Source of the DNA: G965276675 sp965276675 | Lineage (GTDB): Bacteria; Acidobacteriota; Terriglobia; Terriglobales; Acidobacteriaceae | Length of the DNA stretch: 64,000 nt | Reading direction: 5' to 3' | NCBI GenBank assembly: GCA_965276675.1 | Contig: OZ255624.1 | Location: 2,976,001 to 3,040,000, forward strand | Shown here: positions 8,944-17,938 of the stretch, one piece after another | How the letters are laid out: each line of letters begins with the position of its first letter | Position numbering within the stretch: position 1 is the stretch's first letter | Made by a program: the position numbers and the translations under genes | Notes under the pieces: model-generated | Database searches by the model: none | Seen by the model: the letters and a program-made list of their open reading frames with translations, nothing else | What the model was told of the DNA's origin: nothing

Positions 8944-10074
8944 ATGAAGACGCTCGCTGCTGCCCTCTGGCTCGCCTCACTTGCCGCGAGTGCCCCCACC
9001 CAGACGGGGCAGGTCTTCGAACGCGCCACACAAGAGCTCAAAGCCGGCAACTACTCCGGAGCGGAGGCCGATTTTCAGCAGGTGCTGCGCGCCGATCCAC
9101 GGAGCCTTCCGGCGCTGGGCAACCTTGGCATCGTCTACGCGCATACGCATCGCTCTGCACAGGCGATCACGACCTATGAGCGAGGACTCCGCGCCAGCCC
9201 GCACGATCCTGGCATCCTTCTCAACCTTGGACTGGTGTACTTCAAGCAGGATGACTACGCGCGGGCGCAGCCCTTCTTTCGCCAGTTGCACGCCCTCCGT
9301 CCGGCGGATCGTCAGGCAACGCTATTGCTTGCCACCTGCCTGGTATTTGGGACGCAGCCACAGGATGGCATTCAGCTTTTGAAGCAGGCATCCGCAGAAG
9401 ACCCGAGCACAGATGCGCTGTACCTGCTGGGCGTGGCGTACACGCGCACTGGCCAAATGGAGGCAGGGCGGCGGGTCTTTGCGCAACTGCTCAACGGCAG
9501 CGACACCGGCGCGCAAACGCATTTTCTGCTAGGGAGAGCCTATTATGACGGCGCTCGTTTCAAGGAAGCTGAAGGAGAGTTTCAGGAGGCCTTGCGCGAA
9601 GATTCCACACTCGCCGGAGTTCATCGCGAGCTGGGGAAAGTATATGTCAGCATGGGACAGAATGCCGATGCCGAGCACCAGCTTTTGCTCGCACTGAAAG
9701 ACGATCCGCAGGACAGCGGGGCCGTTTATTTTCTGGGCGCGCTGCTGGTGCAGACTGGAAAGTATGCCGATGCCCTGCCCTATTTGGAGCGCGCGCAGAA
9801 CATGCTTCCGGATTCATGGGCTACATACTTCTATCTGGGTAAAGCGAAGCTTCAGCTGAACCAGCGGGAGGCGGCCATTCCCCTGCTGGAGCGAGCCGCT
9901 GAGATGAATCCGGATGAGCCGGCTGTCTTTTTCTTGCTGGCCAGAGCTCAACGCGCAGCCGGTCACATTCCCGAGGCTGAGACAGCTATGCATCGAGTGA
10001 TACAACTGCATAGCAGCGCACTGGACGCCGAAAAGCAGGCGTTGCACAATGCGTCGGTGGCCGGTGCGCGATGA
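8944..10074 (+). CDS. Secreted TPR-repeat protein
   Basis: The 376-residue protein has a short signal peptide (MKTLAAALWLASLAASA) followed by about ten tetratricopeptide repeats filling the rest of the chain. Repeat-defining segments such as ALGNLGIVYAHTHR, LLNLGLVYFKQDDY and YFYLGKAKLQLNQREAA recur about every 34 residues. TPR solenoids are protein-protein adaptors; here it would sit in the periplasm. It follows an Oar-like receptor, as do similar TPR genes elsewhere in this window (34121-35191, 37173-38132), so a role near the receptors is possible but only inferred. A terminator lies between it and the receptor, so it probably has its own promoter, which I could not define. No clear ribosome binding site precedes the ATG. 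Confidence 0.8.
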   Translation: MKTLAAALWLASLAASAPTQTGQVFERATQELKAGNYSGAEADFQQVLRADPRSLPALGNLGIVYAHTHRSAQAITTYERGLRASPHDPGILLNLGLVYFKQDDYARAQPFFRQLHALRPADRQATLLLATCLVFGTQPQDGIQLLKQASAEDPSTDALYLLGVAYTRTGQMEAGRRVFAQLLNGSDTGAQTHFLLGRAYYDGARFKEAEGEFQEALREDSTLAGVHRELGKVYVSMGQNADAEHQLLLALKDDPQDSGAVYFLGALLVQTGKYADALPYLERAQNMLPDSWATYFYLGKAKLQLNQREAAIPLLERAAEMNPDEPAVFFLLARAQRAAGHIPEAETAMHRVIQLHSSALDAEKQALHNASVAGAR

Positions 10075-10085
10075 TAACAAGCTGG

Positions 10086-10547
10086 CTACTCTTCGTGATT
10101 CAGTGGTTTGCCATTCGCGTCGACCTGGACCTCTGAATGACGGCTTCCAGTCTCTACCTGGGCTTCATACGCGACCAGCCTCTTCTGCTTGGTAAGCGAT
10201 TCTACTTTGGTGATATGACCCGCCCCGGCCTTTGATTGGAGACCGGCTTTGACGTTTGCCGGTAGCGTGTCTAGAGAGACCTGTTCTTCTATCTCGGTTA
10301 CATTTCCCTGCGGATCCATCTGGACATCTTTGGTATGGCCGCTCGACAGTAACGACACTTCGTAAAAGAGCTGGCCCTTCTCTTTTTCCTTTGTGAAGCC
10401 GGTGACCTCGGCGCCTTGTGATTGTGTTTTTACCGTTGCTTCTACTGGTGCGGGAAGCTGCGAACGCTGAATTTTAGTCTCTGATACGCCCATGAATGGC
10501 ACAAGTCCTGTCACTATTGCGACCACGGTATAACGAAATACTTGCAT
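10086..10547 (-). CDS. Small secreted PepSY-like protein of unknown function
   Basis: I chose the ATG at 10547 (153 residues) over an in-frame start 11 codons upstream, because GAGGAGAG directly precedes it and the protein then starts with a clean signal peptide (MQVFRYTVVAIVTGLVPFMGVS). The mature part contains two similar segments of roughly 60 residues: LPAPVEATVKTQSQ...VQMDPQGNVTEIEE and LPANVKAGLQSKAG...VQVDANGKPLNHE. Each is a helix followed by beta strands and a D-x-x-G-x turn, as in PepSY-like (BLIP-like) periplasmic proteins. Function is unknown; such modules are thought to bind or inhibit other periplasmic proteins. It converges on the TPR gene with an 11-base gap and lies downstream of the next receptor gene on the same strand. 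Confidence 0.7.
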   Translation of the reverse strand: MQVFRYTVVAIVTGLVPFMGVSETKIQRSQLPAPVEATVKTQSQGAEVTGFTKEKEKGQLFYEVSLLSSGHTKDVQMDPQGNVTEIEEQVSLDTLPANVKAGLQSKAGAGHITKVESLTKQKRLVAYEAQVETGSRHSEVQVDANGKPLNHEE

Positions 10548-10717
10548 TGTTTCTCTCCTCAGATTCCACTCTGCAAACAAGCATGCTCCCGGTCACCTGA
10601 AAACAAGCTGAAGTTGAGGAGTATTTGGCATTTATTCTTTATCGTTTTGGTTATTTAAGATTAAATTCATCGTCTGGAACATCTTCAGCTTTTATTCATG
10701 CCTGTGACGAATGCAAC

Positions 10718-13700
10718 TCAGAACTCAAGCCGGAGCATGAACTGGATCTGACGCGGCGTCCCAGTACCCACGGGGCCTAGGTTTGCGGTACCGATAATGC
10801 GACCGAAGGTGCCGGAGGAGACGTCTGCGAGCGGCAAGCCATATTGAGCGCGATTGAAGATGTTGAAGAACTCACTACGAAACTGCAGCGATGCGCGCTC
10901 GCTCAGCGCGATGTGCTTGGCCAAGCCAGCATCTGTTTGCCACAGGCCTGGTCCGCGAACGGCATTGCGGCCCAGGTTGCCGTACTCCCCATTCACCGGC
11001 ATGCTAAAAGCCGCAGGATTCATCCAGTGTTGGATTGACGAACCGCCAACGGGCGCGAGCGGCACTCCGGGTACGCGGTCGGGACGCTGATTCATGGTGT
11101 AGCCGGCCGGAGAATTCGCGCTGGAGCGATCGATGGTCACATTCACCGGCAGCCCCGTGCGCGCTGTCACGATCGTGGTTACCTGCCAATCACCAAGCAC
11201 GGCACGGGCAACGCCGGAGCTTGCTAAATACCGGCGCCCCCGGCCGAAGGGAAGCTCGTAGATCGCGTTTCCGCTAAGGACGTGCCGCGCGTCGAAATCG
11301 CCGGAGGCGCGCTCGCAGGCCAGGCAAGCCGGATTTTGCGGAAAGTTGGCGTCGCCGCCTCCTGCCGCATCCTGATCGATCTCGTGCGACCAAGTGTAGT
11401 TGCCGGTCAGCAGCAGCCCACTGGTATAGGAACGCTGCACGGTAGTCACAAACGCCTGGTACGAGCTGTTGTTAGTGTTGCCGCGATACTCCACTTGACC
11501 AAAACCAGGGTAGCGACGTATGCCGGTTGCGGGATCGAGCAGATTGATGTAGGAAGTCGTCAGCAGGTCCGTGCCCTTGCTGCCCACATACGACAGCGTG
11601 CCGACCATCGCGTGCGGCAGCGCTCGTTGCACCGAGAGACCCCACTGCGTCACATACGAGTCCTTGCGCCGGCGGTCCATGTCGCGCGGAGACACAGTGC
11701 CAGATGCGGCGGCCAGAAATGGCGTGACGGGATAGCTTAGGTTCGCGATGCTGGTCAGTGAATAGCGTTGGACCTCATTATTGATCGGCAGATTTTGGTC
11801 GTCTAGCTGTCCGTCACCGTGATAGATACCAAAGCCGGAGCGAACAACGGTTTTACCGCCGAGCGCCGCCGGCGTCCATGCCACGGCCACGCGCGGGTCG
11901 ACGTCGAGCAGGTTCGGTCTGCTGAACTCTGCGCCCACGCCGCAGAAACCACCAGGGCCGCAGGTCGCGAAATCAAACGGGATAGCGCGGTCTAAGACCT
12001 CATGAAAGCGGTTGTAGAAAGAGTAGCGAGCGCCAAGGTTGAAGGTCAGGTTTGGCCGGAACTTCCACTCGTCTTGAGCAAAGGCGTAGGCCTCGGTTTT
12101 GCGCAAACCATTGACCGGCAGCTGGGCGGCATAGCTGGCGGAGCTTACACGGTTCGCGGCTAAGCTATCCAGCGAAGCGAACGAGACCGAGCCGATCGCC
12201 GAATTGCCTTGGTTCAGTTGAATGCGGCGCACCTCGCCGCCAAACTTCAGCAGGTGGTTGCCTTTGACCCAGGTCAGCGTGTCGATCCAAGAGAACGAGT
12301 TGCCAACGCCGATCTTGGTTTGGTTGCTATTCAGCGTCGTAAAGCTGGAGACCGCAATAGAATATGGCTGGCTGAGCGCAGGCTCGTTCGTGGTGTAGAC
12401 ATTGCCGCGATTGAAGCCGAACTTCGCCTCATTGATCAGCGTGTCGGAGAAGAGGTGCAGCAGTTCAACGGGGACATTTATCGGGCTCGACCGGACCTGC
12501 TGCTTGTCGTTGAGATACCCTCCACCTCCGGCCAGCGGTACTTCGCTCTCCGCCGCGTCGTAGTTGAAGCGTATGTAGCCGGTGGTTCGCTCGCTGAACC
12601 GGTGGTCGACGCGGACCATACCGGAATCTTCCTGGTCTGTCTGCTTTCCTTCACCCACGAACTCGGCCTGGTTGGCATCGATCGCGATCGTTCCTATGGG
12701 ATACGCGTCAAGGACAGGGATGAGCGACGGCGATTGCGCAGCCACGCAGGCGCGGTAGCTTGCAGTCGGAACAAAGCCGGGAAGCGTCTGCCCCAGCGAC
12801 TGCCGCAGGCCCTCGTAAGTCAGGTAAAAGAAGGTGCGGTTGCGCACGAGCGGTCCGCCGAAACTAGCGCCAAATTGGTTCAGACGAAAGGGCGGCTTGG
12901 TAGGGTTCAGCCGGTCGATGGGCTCGCGCGCATCCAGCGCGTCGTTGCGCAGGAAGTCGAATGCATTGCCGTGAAAGGCGTTGGTGCCCGCGCCGGATGC
13001 CACCGCGACCTGCCCGCCGGGCGTGCTGCCATTCTCGGCGGTAAAGAGCATCGAGTCGACGCGGAACTCCTGCACCGAATCGGTGGGAATCGCCAGCCGG
13101 ACGAACGACTGCTGTGCCTGGTTCACGACGTTGGTTGCGTCAATGCCGTCATAGGTGAAATTGTTGTCGTCCAGCCCCCGGCCGGCAAAGCGCAGCGAAC
13201 GCTGATTGCTGCCGCCGGTATCCACCGCGCCTGGAACTAGCGCAGTAAGCGTGGCCCAGTTGCGTCCGTTCAGCGGCAACTCTCGGACCTGCTTGCGCTC
13301 GATCTGCGCTCCTAGCGCATCCGAACTCTGGTTCAGGAGCACCGGCGCGGAGGAGACCTCGACTTGCTGGCTGACGCCTGCGGCTTTCAGCATGGCATTT
13401 AGGGTGCGGGTCTGCGCCACCGTCTGAACCACGCTGGCGAACTCGCGCTGCTCGAACCCTTCGTGCATAAACGTAACTGTATATGTTCCAATTTGAAGCT
13501 GAGGGATGCTGTAGGTGCCAACGGAGCTAGAGACCGTGTCGCGTTCTTCCCCGGTCGCATCCTCCCGGACGATGACATGGGTGGAGGGGAGCGCCCGGCC
13601 GCTCGCGTCGGTCACGGTGCCGCTGAGCGAGGCTCGATCTACCTGCGCATCGACATGCATCGGGGCGAGAAAGGTGACCGTTGCACCGAGAATGCACGTA

Positions 13701-13720
13701 AGCAAAGCATTCGCGCGCAT
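10718..13720 (-). CDS. Oar-like TonB-dependent receptor with carboxypeptidase-regulatory domain
   Basis: The start is set at the ATG at 13720 (1000 residues), because AAAGGAAG lies just upstream and the product opens with a normal signal peptide (MRANALLTCILGATVTFLAP...VDAQ). An in-frame start 7 codons earlier lacks these signs. Then come a CarboxypepD_reg-like domain (about 28-110; ASLSGTVTDASGRALPSTHV), a plug (about 130-235; ELPLNGRNWATLTALVPGAV, then FTYDGIDATN) and a barrel ending in MLRLEF. It is about 200 residues shorter than the receptor at 5221-8865, mostly in barrel loops, and only distantly similar to it. It would act as an energised outer-membrane importer of unknown substrate. 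The gene upstream on the same strand is the YncE/phosphoesterase fusion, separated by a strong hairpin. Confidence 0.88.
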   Translation of the reverse strand: MRANALLTCILGATVTFLAPMHVDAQVDRASLSGTVTDASGRALPSTHVIVREDATGEERDTVSSSVGTYSIPQLQIGTYTVTFMHEGFEQREFASVVQTVAQTRTLNAMLKAAGVSQQVEVSSAPVLLNQSSDALGAQIERKQVRELPLNGRNWATLTALVPGAVDTGGSNQRSLRFAGRGLDDNNFTYDGIDATNVVNQAQQSFVRLAIPTDSVQEFRVDSMLFTAENGSTPGGQVAVASGAGTNAFHGNAFDFLRNDALDAREPIDRLNPTKPPFRLNQFGASFGGPLVRNRTFFYLTYEGLRQSLGQTLPGFVPTASYRACVAAQSPSLIPVLDAYPIGTIAIDANQAEFVGEGKQTDQEDSGMVRVDHRFSERTTGYIRFNYDAAESEVPLAGGGGYLNDKQQVRSSPINVPVELLHLFSDTLINEAKFGFNRGNVYTTNEPALSQPYSIAVSSFTTLNSNQTKIGVGNSFSWIDTLTWVKGNHLLKFGGEVRRIQLNQGNSAIGSVSFASLDSLAANRVSSASYAAQLPVNGLRKTEAYAFAQDEWKFRPNLTFNLGARYSFYNRFHEVLDRAIPFDFATCGPGGFCGVGAEFSRPNLLDVDPRVAVAWTPAALGGKTVVRSGFGIYHGDGQLDDQNLPINNEVQRYSLTSIANLSYPVTPFLAAASGTVSPRDMDRRRKDSYVTQWGLSVQRALPHAMVGTLSYVGSKGTDLLTTSYINLLDPATGIRRYPGFGQVEYRGNTNNSSYQAFVTTVQRSYTSGLLLTGNYTWSHEIDQDAAGGGDANFPQNPACLACERASGDFDARHVLSGNAIYELPFGRGRRYLASSGVARAVLGDWQVTTIVTARTGLPVNVTIDRSSANSPAGYTMNQRPDRVPGVPLAPVGGSSIQHWMNPAAFSMPVNGEYGNLGRNAVRGPGLWQTDAGLAKHIALSERASLQFRSEFFNIFNRAQYGLPLADVSSGTFGRIIGTANLGPVGTGTPRQIQFMLRLEF

Positions 13721-13771
13721 CTTGCTTCCTTTCAGAGTCATCTGGATTGCGGATCAAAGCGATAGTGCGAG

Positions 13772-13805
13772 GATGAGGCGGGCTGCAGAAGCAGTCCGCC
13801 TCATC
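13772..13805 (-). terminator. Strong hairpin between phosphoesterase and receptor genes (probable terminator)
   Basis: GATGAGGCGG (13772-13781) pairs perfectly with CCGCCTCATC (13796-13805), and the stem extends inward to nearly 15 pairs closing on a 4-base loop. It begins 20 bases past the stop of the minus-strand phosphoesterase gene. No run of T follows on the minus strand, so it may stabilise the mRNA 3' end or act with Rho rather than being a classical intrinsic terminator. Confidence 0.5.
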
Positions 13806-13825
13806 AGCATTACAGGTGAACGCGG

Positions 13826-16804
13826 CTAGTTACCCGCGGGTGAAGTGTGGGTGCTCTCGCTTCCCTCCTTCGCCTGGTTTTCGTATTTGGTCTGGACCTG
13901 ACCGGCGCGGAAGTCCTGCAGCAGTTGCTGCCGGTTTCCGCTCAGATCCAGTCCGGTGCGGACCGTGGGATACGGACGATTGCCCACGGTGCCCTTCCAC
14001 AAAACACGGTTGAACTTCGCGCTATCGAGATGATCTTCAACTGAGAAGTTCATGCCCTTAGTCCGTGATGCCCACCATGCTGCGCTATGCATGGACTGCA
14101 AGGTTGCCGTTGTTTGTGGGTTGAAATCGCCGGCAGGGATCGGCAGCGTGGTGGTTTTCAGCGCCGTCGATGCAGTGGCCTTGTACTTCCATTCCTTCTG
14201 GTTCGTATCGAACACGTTGACCATAGGCAAGGCTGAGGCATCGTTCAGGTTGAGGTGCTCCGTTCCAAGAATGTCTTCAATAGTGCGGAGCATGCTGATG
14301 GTGGTGTAGTGCGTAGAGTCGACGAAGCTCTGCTTAACGTAGGGGCCGACGACAAAAGCAGTGCTGCGGTGGGCGTCGACGTGATCGGGACCAGCCTGAG
14401 CATCATCCTCGATGACGAAGATCAGAGTGTTGTCCTTAAACCGGCTGTTGGCGACCCGCTGGATAACGCGGCCAACGGAGTAGTCGTTGTCCGCGATCTG
14501 CAGCTCTGGCGTGTTCACGCCATCCAGTGCATTCGAGAAGTTGCCGAAGTGGTCGTGCATGAGGCGCAGAAGCGTCAGATTCGGCATGTCACCGCTCTGA
14601 GCATTTTTGTCGAACTCGCGCTCCCATTCCGTGAAGCGGTAGTAGTCCGGGAGTGCGTTATCGAAGCCACGGAAGTACTTGTCGGTGTACTTCCTCAGCA
14701 CCGAGTTGGCGCTATAAGCGACGGTGGTGTTGGTGGCAGCGGGATTTCTGAGCAGCGGGATCTTGAAGCTGGCTAGCGATCCTGACAGCTGATAGCGGGC
14801 GAGATCAATGAAGAATCCGTAATTGCGGACCTTCAGGTTGGCCTTGAGTGCCGCGTTCCAGATATATCCGGCACTCTCTTCACCATCCGGAGCATCGGGC
14901 GATGCGGCATTCCTGCGCCCCGGCAGCAGATTGGGATCATTCGGCGTAAGCGGGTTGGCCTTCAGACGAGATGCCAGGGCGCCATACCCGATGTTGATAT
15001 TCCGGTTCGTGCCTTCACTGTCATAGCTCAGGCCGCGTCCACCGTAGTTGACCGTATATTGCTTTTCGACCACGTCTGTCGTGCGCGCCGATGTCGACCA
15101 CGCCCAACCGTCATAGCTTACGTTCGAGGTGTCGCTGAAATTATCCAATGTCACGAAGTTGCGCGCCATGTTGTGGAAGTTGGGAGTGAACTCCTCTGGG
15201 AACTGGGTGATACTGGGGTCGCCGTTGCCAACCTCAAGGTCGCCCAACACCTGATCGTAAGTGCGGTTTTCCTTGACGATGTAGATGACGTGTTTGATCT
15301 TGCTATGCAACGTGGCCAGCGTCTCTTCCTGCTCTGGCGTCAGGGCACGAAGCAGGTGATCGTTCGCGGCAACGCGCTCTGTAAGCCGCCTCAGTTCGGC
15401 TTGCTGCGGAACTGGAAAGCTCTGGAAGCCAGCCTTGATCTGCTGCAGCGTGTACTGGTTGGGAGCATTGCAATCGCCATGCGGAATTACTGTTGTACCG
15501 CTTTGGCAGTTCTGCGGATCTGGTCCAGTCGCGCTTTTGCCGTTGATGACGTAAAGGAAGGTGCCGTCGGCGCTGGTGCTTAGAGAGTTGGGATAAAAGC
15601 CAGTCGGGATCAGGCCGTCCACGTAGCTGCTGCCGGCAACGTCGCTGAGGCGAACCACCGCGACCGCGTTCTCCCCGCCGTTGGTGACATAGAGCGTCTT
15701 CTCGTCGGGCGAGAGTGTCACGCTATTGGGGTTTGCGCCCTTGTAGTTTTTCTTATTGGGGTAGATGGAGACCGGAGCCGTGATCTTGATCTCGTCCATG
15801 ACGGCGTTGCTAGCCGTGTTGATCACCGCCACTGAATCGCTGTTATCCTGAGCAACATAGAGACGAGACTGGTCCTTGTTCATGACCATCTTATTCGGCT
15901 GTCCTGGTAGCTTGATGCGGTTCGTTACTTGTGGCGCTCCGGCCAGGCTCACGACGACAATCTCTCGGTCACGGATGCTCGAGATATAAGCCGTGTCACT
16001 GTTCTTGATCGTCACCCAGAACGGATACTCACCGCCGCCGACCCCCTCCGCGTTTGCTGTGTCGATGATGCCGGGGCGCAAGTCGAGTTCGCCACTCAAC
16101 GTCCAGCCATTCTGACCAGGAGTTAAAACGCTAATGGAGTCGTTCTCGTAGTTCACCACAACCAGCTTTGATCCATCTTTGGTGACCGCAATGCCCGCTG
16201 CTTCAGGCGGCACCTGCAATCCAAGTCCACCGCTGTTGCCCGTGGCGGCATTCGCCTTTGCCAGGTGACCAAGCTTGACTGGTGTTCCGGACTCGGCCCA
16301 CACGCCGGCCTTCAGGTCGTAAACGTGGACGTTGTCGTCATCCCCACCAGAGACGTAAAACTCGGTGCCGTTCGGATTGAAGGCGACGCCGCTGTAGGTA
16401 TTCGGCACAGCGATCGCCTGCTTCTGCACGGGATTCTTTCCGGTGATGTCGAAGACAAAGACGAACTCGGTCGAGTCGGCATTATTCTGCTGGCCGGCAT
16501 TCGCACCCGAGGGGTAGTTGATCAGGTTGTAGCCGCTGGTCAGGATGAGCAGCGTCTTCTTGTCCGGGCTTACCACCGTGGTCTCCGCCTGGCCAACCGT
16601 GTAGGCCGGGTTGTCCGCAAGTCCCGGATTCAGCGGCTCAAAGCGTGCTTCTCTCGGTGCTAGTGGCGTGATGCGTTGCCCCGTGCTAAGGACCTCCGGC
16701 CGGCCATCGTTCTCCTGCGCCAGGACCTGCGTGGCAGTCGCGAGCAAGGACGTCGCTAGAACACTGGCGGCAGCCGTGCTCCACATCAATGTGTTTCTCT
16801 TCAT
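13826..16804 (-). CDS. YncE-type beta-propeller fused to alkaline-phosphatase-superfamily phosphoesterase
   Basis: The start is the ATG at 16804 (992 residues), preceded by GGGAGAA at 7 bases; the frame is open 8 codons further without support. A signal peptide (MKRNTLMWSTAAASVLATSLL...VLAQ) is followed by a seven-bladed YVTN/YncE-like propeller (about 60-420) with repeats such as VVSPDKKTLLILTSG, AVTKDGSKLVVVNYENDS and TLSPDEKTLYVTNGGENAVAV. The C-terminal half (about 490-840) is a phosphoesterase of the PF04185/alkaline phosphatase fold: VIYIVKENRTYDQVLGD holds the first metal-binding positions, and FVIEDDAQAGPDHVDAHR holds later metal ligands. It is probably a periplasmic or secreted phosphatase acting on phosphate esters, with the propeller as a binding platform. 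The substrate is unknown. The same two-domain family is frequent in Acidobacteriota. Confidence 0.85.
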   Translation of the reverse strand: MKRNTLMWSTAAASVLATSLLATATQVLAQENDGRPEVLSTGQRITPLAPREARFEPLNPGLADNPAYTVGQAETTVVSPDKKTLLILTSGYNLINYPSGANAGQQNNADSTEFVFVFDITGKNPVQKQAIAVPNTYSGVAFNPNGTEFYVSGGDDDNVHVYDLKAGVWAESGTPVKLGHLAKANAATGNSGGLGLQVPPEAAGIAVTKDGSKLVVVNYENDSISVLTPGQNGWTLSGELDLRPGIIDTANAEGVGGGEYPFWVTIKNSDTAYISSIRDREIVVVSLAGAPQVTNRIKLPGQPNKMVMNKDQSRLYVAQDNSDSVAVINTASNAVMDEIKITAPVSIYPNKKNYKGANPNSVTLSPDEKTLYVTNGGENAVAVVRLSDVAGSSYVDGLIPTGFYPNSLSTSADGTFLYVINGKSATGPDPQNCQSGTTVIPHGDCNAPNQYTLQQIKAGFQSFPVPQQAELRRLTERVAANDHLLRALTPEQEETLATLHSKIKHVIYIVKENRTYDQVLGDLEVGNGDPSITQFPEEFTPNFHNMARNFVTLDNFSDTSNVSYDGWAWSTSARTTDVVEKQYTVNYGGRGLSYDSEGTNRNINIGYGALASRLKANPLTPNDPNLLPGRRNAASPDAPDGEESAGYIWNAALKANLKVRNYGFFIDLARYQLSGSLASFKIPLLRNPAATNTTVAYSANSVLRKYTDKYFRGFDNALPDYYRFTEWEREFDKNAQSGDMPNLTLLRLMHDHFGNFSNALDGVNTPELQIADNDYSVGRVIQRVANSRFKDNTLIFVIEDDAQAGPDHVDAHRSTAFVVGPYVKQSFVDSTHYTTISMLRTIEDILGTEHLNLNDASALPMVNVFDTNQKEWKYKATASTALKTTTLPIPAGDFNPQTTATLQSMHSAAWWASRTKGMNFSVEDHLDSAKFNRVLWKGTVGNRPYPTVRTGLDLSGNRQQLLQDFRAGQVQTKYENQAKEGSESTHTSPAGN

Positions 16805-16828
16805 CACTTTTCTCCCGAATTCGTGCAT

Positions 16829-17218
16829 GTGGGTGGAGGGGATTTGAACCGATGCCGGAGGGTTGGTCCGTCATCTCAAGAAGGTGCGGATGCAGCGTGT
16901 GCTGGCCCGTTACGCAGCGTGCCGGAGTCGCTCTCGCTGACGCAAGTGTTGTCTCATGCGGCACTAGCGGCGGTCTTGGTCTGTGGGGTTAATTTCTTGT
17001 TACAGGCGAGCGAACCGGCGCTAGCCTGCGTCGGCGATTGTCTACGCGTGAGGGATCGAGTGGAGAGCGAGCTCAGATGGAGTCTGTAGCCCAGAAGCCG
17101 AACGCGCTGCAAGAGTCGGTGAGCGCCTGGAGGTATACTCGAGCGGAGAAAGATGGCAGGGCTACCTTGGGTTCTCCTGCTGGATAGTTTGTTATACTCA
17201 GGGCGGATCACCCGGCTT
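16829..17218. other. Intergenic region upstream of tRNA-Leu; no gene seen
   Basis: This 390-base gap separates the divergent phosphoesterase gene and tRNA-Leu. Open frames here have no family resemblance. A TATACT at 17193-17198, 20 bases before the tRNA, is a good -10 candidate for the tRNA, but no convincing -35 sits at the right distance. Confidence 0.4.
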
Positions 17219-17302
17219 GCGGAAGTGGTGAAATGGCAGACACACCATCTTGAGGGGGTGGCGCCGAGAGGCATGGGGGTTCAAGTCCCCCCTTCCGCAC
17301 CA
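17219..17302 (+). tRNA. tRNA-Leu (anticodon GAG)
   Basis: An 84-base class II tRNA folds cleanly. The acceptor stem GCGGAAG pairs with CTTCCGC. The D arm is GTG/CAC. The anticodon stem CCATC/GGTGG carries loop TTGAGGG with anticodon GAG at 17252-17254. A long variable arm (CGCCGAGAGGC region) and a T arm GGGGG-TTCAAGT-CCCCC follow. The CCA end is encoded (17300-17302). It reads CUC and CUU leucine codons. It lies directly before secG, an arrangement seen in many bacteria. Confidence 0.97.
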
Positions 17303-17395
17303 CCCGATTCCGCACTTAGCGATCGGCACTAATCTATACAAGACTCTCCCACCGTTTGCTCTGGTAGCCGGTGTGGCTCAGCAGAATCGAGCAGT

Positions 17396-17695
17396 ATGAT
17401 TTATTTGTTCACCGTCATTCACGTCCTGGTTTGTCTATTTCTTATCGGCGTCGTCCTGCTGCAACAGGGCAAAAGCGCAGATCTCGCTGGCGCGTTTGGC
17501 GGGCAAGGCTCACAGACCGCCTTTGGTCCGCGCGGCGCCGCCAACCTGCTGACCAAACTAACGGCCTGGGCAGCCGTGATCTTCATGATCACCTCGATCA
17601 GCTTGTTCGTTATGGTTGGCCGCCATGCCGGACCGCACTCCGTTTTGGGAGGCGTGAAGGCGGCCCCGACCAGCACCTCCAAACCAGCCAAGTAA
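17396..17695 (+). CDS. secG: Preprotein translocase subunit SecG
   Basis: This 99-residue inner-membrane protein has the SecG pattern. TM1 (about 3-22; LFTVIHVLVCLFLIGVVLLQQG) leads into the conserved cytoplasmic loop with QQGKSADLAGAFGGQGSQTAFG. TM2 (about 53-73; LTAWAAVIFMITSISLFVMV) is followed by a short Pro/Ala/Thr-rich tail. SecG binds SecYE and eases SecA-driven export by stabilising translocation. The length and loop fit the family well. The ribosome binding site is weak (GAG). It begins 93 bases after tRNA-Leu and may share its transcript. Confidence 0.95.
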   Translation: MIYLFTVIHVLVCLFLIGVVLLQQGKSADLAGAFGGQGSQTAFGPRGAANLLTKLTAWAAVIFMITSISLFVMVGRHAGPHSVLGGVKAAPTSTSKPAK

Positions 17696-17938
17696 CAACT
17701 GCTCTCGTCTTCCAGTTATCCGTGCACTAATGCGTAGACTGCATTCCATGATTGCTGCGTCGCTTCAGCCGACGGCAATCACCGACCAACTGTCCGGTGC
17801 AGACTACGACAGCACTTGCATTCAGCTTTTCTCGGGAACTGCTGACGAGCACGGAATGTTCAAAAGCGCCATGTCCGCTGTTGAGGAGCCAATCCAGCCG
17901 ATAGTTGGTGCTCACATCGCCGGACGCTCAACCGACCG

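Noticed and set aside
12209..13240. 343-codon open frame on the plus strand
   Set aside because: Antisense to the well-supported Oar-like receptor; no start site and no recognisable domain.
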